A stretch of DNA of 64,000 nt from CAVVGB01 sp963747715. GTDB lineage: Bacteria > Actinomycetota > Thermoleophilia > Gaiellales > Gaiellaceae. The translations under genes were made by a program, and so were the position numbers. Of this stretch, positions 7,914 to 16,556 are shown piece after piece (position 1 is the first letter of the stretch; each line of letters begins with the position of its first letter). The stretch is taken from the NCBI GenBank assembly GCA_963747715.1, contig CAVVGB010000003.1, forward strand, positions 186,001 to 250,000, read 5' to 3'. Below the pieces are notes generated by a model that worked only from the letters and a program-made list of their open reading frames with translations, made no database searches and had not been told where the DNA came from.

Positions 7914-9244
7914 CCGCGCTCAAACATACGCTCGCGCTCGTAGCTCGTGACGACCTGGTCGAACAGCCGCTGCTCCGTGCGCGCGTAGTTCAAGTAGTGG
8001 TCGACCACGTCGTCCCCGAGCGCTTCGCGCGCCATCGAGCCCTGCTCGAGGGCGGCGATCGCCTCGCGGAGCGAGCTGGGAAAGCGGTCGGCGTCCGATT
8101 CGTACGCATTCCCCTCGAGCGGCGGCGGCAGCTCGAGCTCGTTCTCGATCCCGTAGAGGCCGGCGGCCAGCAGCGCCGCGAACGCGAGGTACGGGTTGAC
8201 GTCGCCTCCGGGAATCCTCGTCTCGGCGCGGACCGAGGCACCGTGGCCGACGATGCGAAAGCCGCATGTGCGGTTGTCGTGGCCCCACGCGAGCGTCGTC
8301 GGGGCCCAGCTGCCCGCCGCGTAGCGCTTGTACGAGTTGATCGTCGGCGCGAGAAAGACGGCGAGCTCCTTCATGCAGGCGATCTGGCCCGCCAGGTAGC
8401 GCTTGAAGAGGTCTGACTCGCCGGCGAAGGCGTTCTCGCCGTCGCGCCACAGGCTCGAGTGGATGTGGCAGGAGTTCCCGATCCACGTGTGGTCGGGCTT
8501 GGCCATGAACGTGATCGAGCAGCCGTTCAGATGCGCGATCTCCTTGGCGCCGTTCTTGTAGATCACGTGGTTGTCGGCCATCGTGACGGCGTTGTCGTAG
8601 CGAAAGTTGATCTCCTGCTGGCCGGGCCACGCCTCGCCCTTCGACGTCTCTACGCGGATGCCCGCCGCCTGCATGCCGTTCCGGATCTGGCGGATGAACG
8701 GCTCGTCGTAGGTGGTCGCGAGGATGTGGTAGTCGAGGATGTAGGGGACCGAGGGCGTCAGGTCGCGGTAGTGCTTCGCATGCGCTTCCTCGTAGGTCTC
8801 CTTCAGGAGGTAGAACTCGAGCTCCGAGCCGAACATCGGCTCGAGCCCGAGGGCGGCGGCCCGCTCGACCTGCTGCTTGAGCACCTGCCGCGGCGACGGC
8901 CGGACCGGCGAGCCGTCGTGCCAGGCGACGTCCGCCAGGACGAGCGCCGTCGCCTCGAGCCACGGGATCTGCCGCATGGTGCTGAGGTCCGGGAGGAGCC
9001 GGAAGTCGCCGTACCCCTGCTCCCAGCTCGCGATCTGGTAGCCGGGCACGGGGTCCATGTCCATCTCGAGCGCGAGCAGGTAGTTGCAGCCCTCGACGCC
9101 CTCCTCGGCGATGCCTCCGTCCAGGAAGAACTCCGCATGGAGCCGCTTGCCCATCAGCCGCCCCTGCATGTCCGTGAAGGCCACGATGACGGTGTCGATC
9201 GAGCCCTTTTCGACAGCCTTCGTGAGCTCGTCGAGCGCCAGCAT
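7910..9244 (-). CDS. glutamine synthetase family gamma-glutamyl ligase (PuuA/GlnT-like)
   Basis: A 444-residue glutamine synthetase family enzyme. Motifs seen are GSELEFYLL (metal Glu residues), GQQEINFRY, the FMAKPDHTWIGNSCHIHSSL block, NSYKRYAAGSWAP and the Arg-rich VRAETRIPGGDVNPYLAF. The sequence is of the type III / PuuA-like group rather than GlnA, and its neighbours (PuuD-like hydrolase, aldehyde dehydrogenase, permease) suggest that it gamma-glutamylates an imported amine such as putrescine or ethanolamine. ATG 9244 was chosen because the family begins here (LDELTKAVEKGSIDTVIVAF); the longer open frame upstream reads into the promoter region. Confidence 0.9.
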   Translation of the reverse strand: MLALDELTKAVEKGSIDTVIVAFTDMQGRLMGKRLHAEFFLDGGIAEEGVEGCNYLLALEMDMDPVPGYQIASWEQGYGDFRLLPDLSTMRQIPWLEATALVLADVAWHDGSPVRPSPRQVLKQQVERAAALGLEPMFGSELEFYLLKETYEEAHAKHYRDLTPSVPYILDYHILATTYDEPFIRQIRNGMQAAGIRVETSKGEAWPGQQEINFRYDNAVTMADNHVIYKNGAKEIAHLNGCSITFMAKPDHTWIGNSCHIHSSLWRDGENAFAGESDLFKRYLAGQIACMKELAVFLAPTINSYKRYAAGSWAPTTLAWGHDNRTCGFRIVGHGASVRAETRIPGGDVNPYLAFAALLAAGLYGIENELELPPPLEGNAYESDADRFPSSLREAIAALEQGSMAREALGDDVVDHYLNYARTEQRLFDQVVTSYERERMFERG

Positions 9245-9276
9245 GGCGGAGAGCCTAGCGCCGACCGAACCACGGC

Positions 9277-9307
9277 TTGACAAAAGCGCCGCAAAAGCAA
9301 CTAAATA
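9277..9307 (+). promoter_or_regulatory. putative promoter of the permease gene
   Basis: TTGACA at 9277-9282 is followed after 19 bases by TAAATA at 9302-9307, in an unusually A-rich patch within the 99-base gap between the divergent ligase and permease genes. The 19-base spacer is longer than ideal, so this is a tentative call. A GAGAGGAGAGGC ribosome binding site lies just before the permease ATG. Confidence 0.45.
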
Positions 9308-9343
9308 CCGGCCACCCAACCGAGGCATCGAGAGAGGAGAGGC

Positions 9344-11007
9344 ATGGAACCTGAAGAGCGCGTGTCGCGCCCCATGACGACTGAGGGATCGCGCCCCGCG
9401 ACCGCACACTCGGACGACGAGGGGCTACTGCACAGGCTGGGCTACGCGCAAGAGCTTTTCCGTGGGATGGGCGGGTTCCGGAACTTCGCGATCTCTTTCA
9501 CGATCATCTCGATCCTCGCGGGGTGCCTGACCTCCTTCAACATCGGCTTCGAGCACGGCGGCCCGATGTGGGTGACCTGGGGATGGCTGCTCGTGGGCTT
9601 GATGGCGACGATCATCTCGCTCGCAATGGCCGAGATCGCCTCCGCCTATCCGACGGCGGGTGGTCTGTACTACTGGGCGTCGAAGCTCGGCAGCCCAGGC
9701 TGGGGCTGGGCCACCGGGTGGTTCAACCTCATAGGCCAGGTCGCGGTCACCGCCGCGATCGGGTACGGCTTGGCGCTCTTCAGTCAGGCCCTCTTCGATT
9801 TCTGGTTCTCGTACTCGGAGCGCATGAACGACTGGTTCGGCGCGTCGTTCGATGCCTCGACCTACATCATCTACGCGCCTCTGGCTGACGGCGGCGGCCC
9901 TGGTCAACATGCTGAACATCCGCCTGACGTCGGGGCTGAACATGATCTCGGCCTGGTGGCACATGGTCGGCGTCGTGGTCATCGTCGCGATCCTGATCAT
10001 CGTCCCGAACGACCACCAGTCGCTCTCGTACGTCTTCACGCAGACGATCAACAACTCCGGCTTCGGAGACGGAACGACCTCGTTCGGGCTCGCGTTCCTG
10101 CTCGTCCTCGGACTCGGGATGCTGCTCCCGCAGTACACGATCACCGGCTTCGACGCGTCGGCGCACACCGCCGAAGAGACCAACAACGCCTCGCGCGGAG
10201 CGGCCGTCGGCATGTGGACCTCGGTGGTCGTCTCAGTCATCTTCGGCTGGATTCTGCTCGCTCGCGGTGACGTTCTCGATCCCGAGCACGCAGGGCGCCC
10301 TCGACACGGTCAACAACCTCGGGCTCCTCGTGCCCTGGATCTGGGCGGAGTCGATGAGCCAGAACTGGGCCGAGGCCCTGCTCTTCATCTGCGTCGTCGC
10401 ACAGTTCTTCTGCGTGACCGCGTCCGTGACCTCGGCGTCGCGGATGATGTTCGCGTTCTCGCGTGACCGGGCCGTTCCGGGCCATACGCTCTGGCGGCGC
10501 GTCGCAAAGAACCGAGTGCCGACGTGGTCGGTGTTCGGCATCTGGCTCTTCGCGGGCATCCTGATGATCCCCGCGGTCTGGAACTACTTCGTCGGCTACG
10601 CGGTGGGAACCGCGATCGCGGTCATCGGTCTGTACATCGCGTTCGTGATCCCGGTCTACCTGCGCTGGCGCAAGGGCGACAGCTGGGACGAGCCCAGGGC
10701 CTGGAGCCTCGGCAAGCACTACAAGTGGATCGACCCTCTCTCGATCGCCTGGGTGGCGCTGATCACGATCATCTTCCTGATCCCGCTCTACAAGATCGGC
10801 CTCCCATGGGAGGAAGGTTTCGACTGGCGGTTCACCAACTACACGATCCTCTGGTTTGCCGCCATCGGCCTCGTCTTCGGCGGCTGGTGGTTCCTGTCGG
10901 CGCGGAAATGGTTCAAGGGACCGGTCCGCATGTCGGATGAGGAGATGCTCGAGAGGGAGCGCCGCCTGCAGCAGGGCCGGCGAGCCGAGCATGACGCCCG
11001 CCGGTAA
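9344..11007 (+). CDS. APC-family amino acid/GABA-type permease, two apparent frameshifts
   Basis: A 12-helix amino acid-polyamine-organocation transporter of the ACT (amino acid/choline) subgroup, about 550 residues after correction. The start has the subgroup signature LGYAQELFRGMGGFRNFAIS, then GGPMWVTWGWLLVG and AYPTAGGLYYWAS. Later parts include TGFDASAHTAEETNNASRGA and SRMMFAFSRDRAVPGH. The frame breaks near 9875-9880 and 10258-10264, each by one extra base. It is divergent from the Puu-like operon and probably imports its amine or amino acid substrate. The C-terminal tail is highly charged. ATG at 9344 is preceded by GGAGAGGC. Confidence 0.88.
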
Positions 11008-11012
11008 GTAGG

Positions 11013-11426
11013 TCAGTCCTCGCCGAGCTCCTCGGCGAGTAACGAACACGCAAACGCTCGCCACGCCACGTCAGGGGCGTCGGCGAGCGCGTGGACCGCT
11101 TCGCTCACGTGGGGAAAGCCCTTGGCCTGCGCGCGTAGCTCCGTGATGCCGCTCTCGAGGGCGAGCTGGCGGTCGACGGTGCGGAGCTCGTCGGCGAGTG
11201 CGGTGACTGCGCGGCCGTTGAGGTCGAGACCGCGCTCGGGATCTCCTCCGGCGGCAAGGAGATAGAGCGCGCGGCGCGACGCGCCGTGCACCTCGTCCGC
11301 ATCGACGACGACTCCCTCGCCGGCCACTGCGGCGAGAACGACGAGCGCCGTCGCGAGCTCGTCGAGGTCCTCGCTGTCCGCGAGTGCCCGCTCGAGCTCG
11401 ACCAGCCACGACGGGGCGCTCGTCAT
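11013..11426 (-). CDS. hypothetical helical protein (137 aa)
   Basis: A 137-residue acidic, Ala/Leu-rich helical protein starting at ATG 11426, overlapping the end of the ornithine cyclodeaminase family gene by 4 bases. It lacks membrane helices and recognisable catalytic motifs. It is probably the third gene of the PPOX - cyclodeaminase - hypothetical operon and converges on the permease gene 5 bases away. Function unknown. Confidence 0.65.
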   Translation of the reverse strand: MTSAPSWLVELERALADSEDLDELATALVVLAAVAGEGVVVDADEVHGASRRALYLLAAGGDPERGLDLNGRAVTALADELRTVDRQLALESGITELRAQAKGFPHVSEAVHALADAPDVAWRAFACSLLAEELGED

Positions 11427-12349
11427 AGCGGCAGCTCGCGGCCGACTCCGTCGTCTCGCGCGCGTCGCAGAACAAGGTCTGCGAAGGCAGCGTCGAGCGC
11501 CCCGATGCCGAGGTTCACGCAGGCGACGCGCTCGCCGTCGTCACCGTCTCTGAGCGCCTCGCCGACGGACTTCGAGGGGGCCGGCCAGTTCTGGAAATGG
11601 CCCTGGCTGCGGTAGTACTCGAACTGCGCGACGTCGTCGACGAGGAAGAGGTCGCAGCTCTCGATCGCCTCGACCGAGAAGTAGAAGTCGAAATCGACCG
11701 GCAATGCCAGGAACCGCTCCGCGAGCCAGTCGCTCGTGATCGGCGGGTCGGGGTCGTCGACGATCGGGCCGGCGCTGACGATCACCTGGGCTCCGCCGAC
11801 GGCCTCGCGAGGGCCGGTCATTGCATCTACCCGGCTACCCATCTCCGCGATGCGTTCCGGATGCGGATCGAACCCGCGCACGCGCAGTTCGGGGTTCAGC
11901 CCTTCGAGCAGCCGCGTGTGGAAACGGCCCTGCACCCCGCAGCCGAGAATGGCAGCCTCGCGCCATCCCTCGGGCGCCCACCGTCGCACGCACACGCCGC
12001 TCGCGGCAGCGGTCCGGGCCGCGGTGATTTCGGCGCCGTCCATGACAGCGAGCGGGAGCCCGGTGTCGGCGTCGTTCAAGACGATGAGCCCGGTGATGTA
12101 CGGAAGGCCGCGCTCCTTGTTCTGCGGATAGCCCGCGACCCATTTCAGCGCGGCGACGTCCTCGTCTCGCAGGTACGCCGGCATGGCGTGGATGAACGAG
12201 TCCTTGCGGGGATGGATGCCGGGTTTGGGCGGAAGCTCGACGCGCCCCTCCCCGAGGGCGACGTACGTGCGCTCGACGAGGTCAATCTGCTCGGGGACGG
12301 TCGGGAGGAGGCCGGCAACCTCCTCCCGCGAGAGGTGAAGCAGGTTCAC
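11423..12349 (-). CDS. ornithine cyclodeaminase / mu-crystallin family protein
   Basis: A 308-residue NAD(P)-binding protein of the ornithine cyclodeaminase / mu-crystallin family. Diagnostic segments are PPKPGIHPRKDSFIHAMPAYL, LKWVAGYPQNKERGLPYITG, the substrate-site DGAEITAARTAAASG and the Rossmann motif ILGCGVQGR. Members deaminate ornithine to proline or reduce imines (ketimine reductase, alanine dehydrogenase types); which one cannot be told here. GTG at 12349 overlaps the stop of the PPOX gene (GTGA), so translation is coupled. Confidence 0.88.
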   Translation of the reverse strand: MNLLHLSREEVAGLLPTVPEQIDLVERTYVALGEGRVELPPKPGIHPRKDSFIHAMPAYLRDEDVAALKWVAGYPQNKERGLPYITGLIVLNDADTGLPLAVMDGAEITAARTAAASGVCVRRWAPEGWREAAILGCGVQGRFHTRLLEGLNPELRVRGFDPHPERIAEMGSRVDAMTGPREAVGGAQVIVSAGPIVDDPDPPITSDWLAERFLALPVDFDFYFSVEAIESCDLFLVDDVAQFEYYRSQGHFQNWPAPSKSVGEALRDGDDGERVACVNLGIGALDAAFADLVLRRARDDGVGRELPL

Positions 12350-12741
12350 ATCTCGTGCACGCGTACGGGCTCGACCACGACGATGATGCGCTTCTCCTCG
12401 GGGTTGCGCCACGGGTACGGGCGCTGGCCCATGTACTTCTCGGCGAGGTCGTCGATGTGGTCGTCGGCTTCCTTGCCTTCGATCCAGTTCACGACGCGGC
12501 CCCCGATGTCGGCCTTGTCGTACGGGTTGTCGCGCGCGGTGATGGACAGGCCCACACGCGGGTCGCGGCGCAGGTTGCGCTCCTTGACGCGGCCGACCGC
12601 CGTGTTGAAACGGATGTTCCCGTCCTGGAGGTCCGTCCACACGGGCGTGACCTGGGGCGACCCGTCGGCATTGACGGTGCCCACAAAGAGGTAGTTGGGA
12701 TCGTTGAAGAGCTTCGTCGCCTTGTCGCTCAACTTGGCCAT
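12346..12741 (-). CDS. PPOX-class (F420/FMN-type) flavoprotein
   Basis: A 131-residue split-barrel protein of the pyridoxamine 5'-phosphate oxidase superfamily. The pattern GTVNADGSPQVTPVWTDLQDG followed by IRFNTAVGRVKERNLRRDPRV and LSITARDNPY is characteristic of the actinobacterial PPOX class (TIGR03618-type), whose members use F420 or FMN. It is the first gene of a three-gene minus-strand operon. Its start (12741) is divergent from the CoA transferase start by 47 bases. The substrate is unknown. Confidence 0.87.
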   Translation of the reverse strand: MAKLSDKATKLFNDPNYLFVGTVNADGSPQVTPVWTDLQDGNIRFNTAVGRVKERNLRRDPRVGLSITARDNPYDKADIGGRVVNWIEGKEADDHIDDLAEKYMGQRPYPWRNPEEKRIIVVVEPVRVHEM

Positions 12742-12788
12742 GACCGTCCTCTCGGCTCGATGCTATCGCTGCCCTCTACCGTACCCGC

Positions 12789-13928
12789 GTGTCGCTGCTC
12801 CGAGGCATCCGGGTTCTCGCCTGTGAGAACGGTCTCGCGGGCCCACTTTGTTCCCGGCTCCTCGCCGACCTCGGGGCCGACGTCGTCAAGGTTGAACGGC
12901 CAGGTGCGGGAGACGTGACGCGCGGGTGGGATTCGCTCGCCGGCGGCCTCTCGAGCGGCTTCGTCTGGATGAACCGCGGCAAGCGAAGCGTTGCGCTCGA
13001 CGTCAAGGATCCCGCCGCACGGCCGGCGCTGGAGACGCTCGTCGCACGCAGCGACGTTTTCCTGCACAACTTCACTCCTGGCTGGGCCGAGCGCGTCGGG
13101 CTGGACGAACCGACCGTGCGCGCACTGCGCCCCGACGTCGTCTACACGGACATCTCGGGCTACGGGCCCGACGGGCCGTACGCGCAGCGGAACGCGTACG
13201 ACCTCGTCATGCAAGGGGAGACCGGCCTCATCTCGGTCACGGGCTCCGCGGACGAGCCTGCTCGGGTTGGCGTGTCCGTGTGCGATGTCGGCGCGGGGAC
13301 CTACGCCGCCGTCGCCACCCTCGCTGCGCTCGTCCGGCGTGCGGAGACGGGCGAGGGCACGCGCGTATCGGTGTCCCTGTTCGACGTGATGGTCGACTGG
13401 CTCGGCTACTTCCCACATCAGTGGTGGCATCGCGGGACGCTTCCCGCTCGCACCGGCGCCAGGCATCCGCTCTTCTGCCCGTACGGTCCCTATCCGGCTG
13501 CGGGCGGACGGCTCTTCGGCCTCGCCGTCCTCTCCCCTGAGCACTGGAGCGCGTTGTGCGGCGTCCTCGAGCGCCCGGACCTGCTCGAGGAAGAGCGCTA
13601 CGCGACGAACGAGAGTCGCGTCGCTCACCGCGAAGAGCTCGAGCCGATCCTGGAGGCGGAGTTCGCGAAGAGACCGGCGTCCGAGTGGCTCGAGCGGTTC
13701 CGCGCGGCTCGCATCCCGTGCGGCGATGTCAACGATGTGGGCGAGGTGATGGAGCACCCGCAGCTCACACACAACCGCCTCGTCACGAACGTCGGCTCGC
13801 CCGTCGGCTCGATTCCCACGATTGGCAGCCCGTTCCTCGTCGGCGGCACGCGGCCCGGTGTCGGCGACGTTCCAGGTCATGGCGAGCACACGGCGGAGGT
13901 CCTGACCGAGCTCGGGCTCGATCAGTGA
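12789..13928 (+). CDS. class III (CaiB/BaiF family) CoA transferase
   Basis: A 379-residue family III CoA transferase. The N-terminus has LCSRLLADLGADVVKVERP. SGFVWMNRGKRSVALDVKDP is the CoA-binding loop, and the catalytic Asp is in RNAYDLVMQGETGL, preceded by SGYGPDGPYA. Such enzymes move CoA between organic acids through an acyl-Asp intermediate. It starts with GTG at 12789 and ends with TGA overlapping the next GTG (GTGA). Its substrate is not indicated by the neighbouring genes. Confidence 0.9.
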   Translation: MSLLRGIRVLACENGLAGPLCSRLLADLGADVVKVERPGAGDVTRGWDSLAGGLSSGFVWMNRGKRSVALDVKDPAARPALETLVARSDVFLHNFTPGWAERVGLDEPTVRALRPDVVYTDISGYGPDGPYAQRNAYDLVMQGETGLISVTGSADEPARVGVSVCDVGAGTYAAVATLAALVRRAETGEGTRVSVSLFDVMVDWLGYFPHQWWHRGTLPARTGARHPLFCPYGPYPAAGGRLFGLAVLSPEHWSALCGVLERPDLLEEERYATNESRVAHREELEPILEAEFAKRPASEWLERFRAARIPCGDVNDVGEVMEHPQLTHNRLVTNVGSPVGSIPTIGSPFLVGGTRPGVGDVPGHGEHTAEVLTELGLDQ

Positions 13929-14077
13929 GGACGCTCTATCTCAACGCTGCCGTGGCGGCGGCGTACGTCACGCTCGGCGTGCTCGTTCCCCAGATTCTCT
14001 TCAGCTGGGTCGAAGGCGTGGCCTTCTACCTGCTCGGCGTGTGGGTGCTCCCCGAGCTCGTGCGGCGGCTGCGATGA
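13925..14077 (+). CDS. small membrane protein (50 aa)
   Basis: A 50-residue protein with GTG at 13925 inside the CoA transferase stop (GTGA) and its own stop overlapping the next ATG (ATGA). It has two hydrophobic segments, about residues 4-24 and 28-44, ending in an Arg-rich tail, and so looks like a two-helix membrane peptide with a cytoplasmic C-terminus. Overlap with both neighbours supports it as real. Function unknown. Confidence 0.6.
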   Translation: MRTLYLNAAVAAAYVTLGVLVPQILFSWVEGVAFYLLGVWVLPELVRRLR

Positions 14078-14799
14078 GCTGGGCCGCTCACGACCTCGAG
14101 CCCTACGCAATCCAGCGGCACTTCGGCGGGAAAGTGGCGTTCGTTCCGCTCCTCATAGGCTCCTACTCGCCCGACCTCCTCACGAAGTGGTTCGTCTACG
14201 GCATCAGCGTCTTCGGTGTCGATGTAGGTGCCGACAATCCGGCGCAGTTTCACCGGGGGTGGCCCGGAGTCGGCTTCATGCACTCGCTTTCTTTCGGCGT
14301 GGTCATGGCAATGCTCTTGCTCCTCGTCTTCAAGAGCCGAATCTGGGCGCTGAGCTTCCTGATCGGCCAGTGGGCGCACTCGCTCACAGACACAGGCGAC
14401 ACCGTGGGAACGATGCTGCTCTTTCCCTTCACCACCCACCATTTCGATCTCGACGCCTGGGCGTACGCGGGACAGACCGACCGGTTGACCGACGCGGCCG
14501 CGTACCACAGCGGGCTCGGGTGTGTGTGGGACGGCGTCTGGATCGTGGTGGGGTTGCTCTCCTGGCGCGTCCTGACGCGCGGCTATTTCCGCGAGGTCAT
14601 CGTCCCGGCCGATTCGTTCTGGGGCTGGGCGGGCAAGCGCGTCCCCGAGGCGGCCCTACTCGCTCTCTACCGGGCGAGCTTCTTCTACGGGTGCACGCGC
14701 TGGCTCGCGTGGATTATCTGGGCGCACGTGATCAACGACTACCCGTTCGACCTAACGTGGGGCGGGCCCCACTGGGTGCCCGCCGTCGACCGCGATTAG
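14074..14799 (+). CDS. multi-pass membrane protein, YdjM/DUF457-like
   Basis: A 241-residue membrane protein with several hydrophobic segments. An early GSYSPDLLTKW segment and the later MHSLSFGVV and GQWAHSLTDTGDT segments resemble the His/Asp motifs of the YdjM/DUF457 family of membrane-bound predicted metal-dependent hydrolases. The match is by motif impression only. The ATG at 14074 overlaps the small membrane gene. About 90 bases with no gene separate it from hpnC. Confidence 0.65.
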   Translation: MSWAAHDLEPYAIQRHFGGKVAFVPLLIGSYSPDLLTKWFVYGISVFGVDVGADNPAQFHRGWPGVGFMHSLSFGVVMAMLLLLVFKSRIWALSFLIGQWAHSLTDTGDTVGTMLLFPFTTHHFDLDAWAYAGQTDRLTDAAAYHSGLGCVWDGVWIVVGLLSWRVLTRGYFREVIVPADSFWGWAGKRVPEAALLALYRASFFYGCTRWLAWIIWAHVINDYPFDLTWGGPHWVPAVDRD

Positions 14800-14889
14800 G
14801 CGGGCCAGGAAGCCGTCTCGCTCGAAGGCCTCGAGCTGCTCCTTGCTCCATTCCTCAATCACGGCAGGCCTCCGTGTTACGGTCATCGC

Positions 14890-15726
14890 ATGGTAGGCGT
14901 CGGCCTGCTGGATACGCCGGAGCTCGCGGCCGAGCGCATCGATGCTCGGGCTCGAACAGAGAATTTCCCGGTCGCCTCCTTGCTGGCGCCACGCCGAGCA
15001 AGGCCGCACCTCCGGGCGATCTACGGCTTCGCCCGCCTCGTGGACAACCTGGGTGACGAGGCGGCCGGCGATCGCTCGGCGCTCCTCGACGAGCTCGAGC
15101 GGGAGCTTGCCGGCCCTCCACGGACAGCGATTATGGCCCGTTTGCAGGCAACAATCGAAGCCTGCGATCTTCCGCACGAGCCGTTCCAGCGGCTCATCGA
15201 AGCGAACCGCATCGATCAGCGTAAGAATCGCTACGAGAGCTGGGAGGAGATTCGGGACTACTGCAGGTTTTCGGCGGAACCGGTCGGGCGGCTTGTCCTG
15301 GGCGTTTACGGGCGCGCGGACGAGCCCGACCTTGTCGCCATGAGTGACGACGTCTGCACCGGTCTCCAGCTCGTGAACTTCGTGCAAGACCCGCCGCGGG
15401 ACCTTGCACTCGGGCGCGTGTACCTACCGCAGGAAGACCTCCGCCGTTTCGGCGTGCGCGTCGAGCAGCTCGCCGGCCCGCACTCACCCGAGGTCGCCGC
15501 GCTGCTTCGCTTGGAGGCGGACCGTGCTCGTCCGCTCCTGTTGCGCGGGTTGCCCCTCGCCGCTGCTCTCGGCAAGCGCGCGGGGCGGTCCGTCGCGCTT
15601 TATGCCCGCGGCGGGCTAGCCGCGCTCGACGCGCTCGAGCGCGCCGGCTGGGACGTGTTCTTGAGCCGCCCTGCACCGAGCCGCTGGACCTTCGCCAAGC
15701 TGGCCGTCCGCGAGCTCGTGCGTTGA
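14890..15726 (+). CDS. hpnC: squalene biosynthesis enzyme HpnC
   Basis: A trans-isoprenyl diphosphate synthase fold protein of 278 residues, the first of the paired HpnC/HpnD enzymes that make squalene through presqualene diphosphate and hydroxysqualene. HpnC converts presqualene diphosphate to hydroxysqualene. The first Asp-rich motif is FARLVDNLGDE and the second lies in GLQLVNFVQDPPRD, followed by LGRVYLPQEDLRRFG. The ATG at 14890 has no obvious ribosome binding site. The 3' end overlaps hpnD by 4 bases (TTGA). It heads the hopanoid operon. Confidence 0.92.
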   Translation: MVGVGLLDTPELAAERIDARARTENFPVASLLAPRRARPHLRAIYGFARLVDNLGDEAAGDRSALLDELERELAGPPRTAIMARLQATIEACDLPHEPFQRLIEANRIDQRKNRYESWEEIRDYCRFSAEPVGRLVLGVYGRADEPDLVAMSDDVCTGLQLVNFVQDPPRDLALGRVYLPQEDLRRFGVRVEQLAGPHSPEVAALLRLEADRARPLLLRGLPLAAALGKRAGRSVALYARGGLAALDALERAGWDVFLSRPAPSRWTFAKLAVRELVR

Positions 15727-16556
15727 ACGCCGAGGCTGCTTACGCGGACGTGATGCGGATCACGCGTCTCGAGGCGCGCAACTTCGCGTGGGGCGTGATG
15801 GTGCTGCCGCGGCCCAAGCGCCAAGCCGTTGCCGCGCTCTATGCGTTTGCCAGGCGCGTCGACGACATCGCGGACAGCGGCCTCGAGGATGAGGAGCGCC
15901 GCGCCCGGTTGGAGGCCTGCCGGGCGGCGGTCGAAGCGCTCCCCGGTTCACCGAACGGCGATGCTGTTCTCGTCGCGCTCGCGGATGCGATGTCGCACTA
16001 TCCGATTCCGGAGAGCGCCCTCCTCGATCTCGTCGCTGGCGGCCTGATGGACGTCGAGAAGACGCGCTACGCAACCTGGCAGGAGCTTCACGAGTACTGC
16101 CGGCGTGTGGCCGGCGCCGTCGGGCTTGCCTGCGCAGCCGTCTACGGCCCGCGCGATCCTGTCGCCGCCGAGCCGCTCGCCGAGAGGCTAGGCCTCGCGC
16201 TTCAGCAGATCAACATCATGCGAGACGTGCCCGAGGACTGGGAGCTCGGACGTGTGTACCTGCCGCAGGACGAGCTGGCGCAGTTCGGGGTCACCGAGGA
16301 CGACATCGCGGGGAAGCGAGTTGGGCCCGAGTGGCGGGAGCTGATGTCGCATCAGGCGGCGCGTGCCGACCGCCTGCTTCGTGCGGGGCTCGACCTGCTG
16401 CCGATGCTCGACAAGCGGAGCGCATTGTGCGTTCGCACATTCGCCGGGGTCTACCGCGGGCTGCTCGTTCAGATGCGCGAACGGAATTACGACGTCTTCA
16501 CCGCACGACCAGAGCTCTCCGGCGTCGAGAAGGTTCGCGCGGTCGCCGCGCTGTGA
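15723..16556 (+). CDS. hpnD: presqualene diphosphate synthase HpnD
   Basis: A 277-residue squalene/phytoene synthase family protein. The motifs YAFARRVDDIADS (first Asp-rich) and QQINIMRDVPEDWELGRVYLP (second) are intact, and KTRYATWQELHEYCRRVAGAVG is typical of HpnD, which condenses two farnesyl diphosphates. It starts with TTG at 15723 inside the hpnC stop and ends with TGA inside the hpnE GTG. It is an adjacent paralogue of hpnC with better-conserved active-site motifs. Confidence 0.93.
   Translation: MNAEAAYADVMRITRLEARNFAWGVMVLPRPKRQAVAALYAFARRVDDIADSGLEDEERRARLEACRAAVEALPGSPNGDAVLVALADAMSHYPIPESALLDLVAGGLMDVEKTRYATWQELHEYCRRVAGAVGLACAAVYGPRDPVAAEPLAERLGLALQQINIMRDVPEDWELGRVYLPQDELAQFGVTEDDIAGKRVGPEWRELMSHQAARADRLLRAGLDLLPMLDKRSALCVRTFAGVYRGLLVQMRERNYDVFTARPELSGVEKVRAVAAL

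Noticed and set aside
9245..9409. Longer N-terminus for the glutamine-synthetase-like ligase
   Set aside because: The open frame extends to 9409, but this crosses the promoter and start of the divergent permease gene, and the family begins at ATG 9244.
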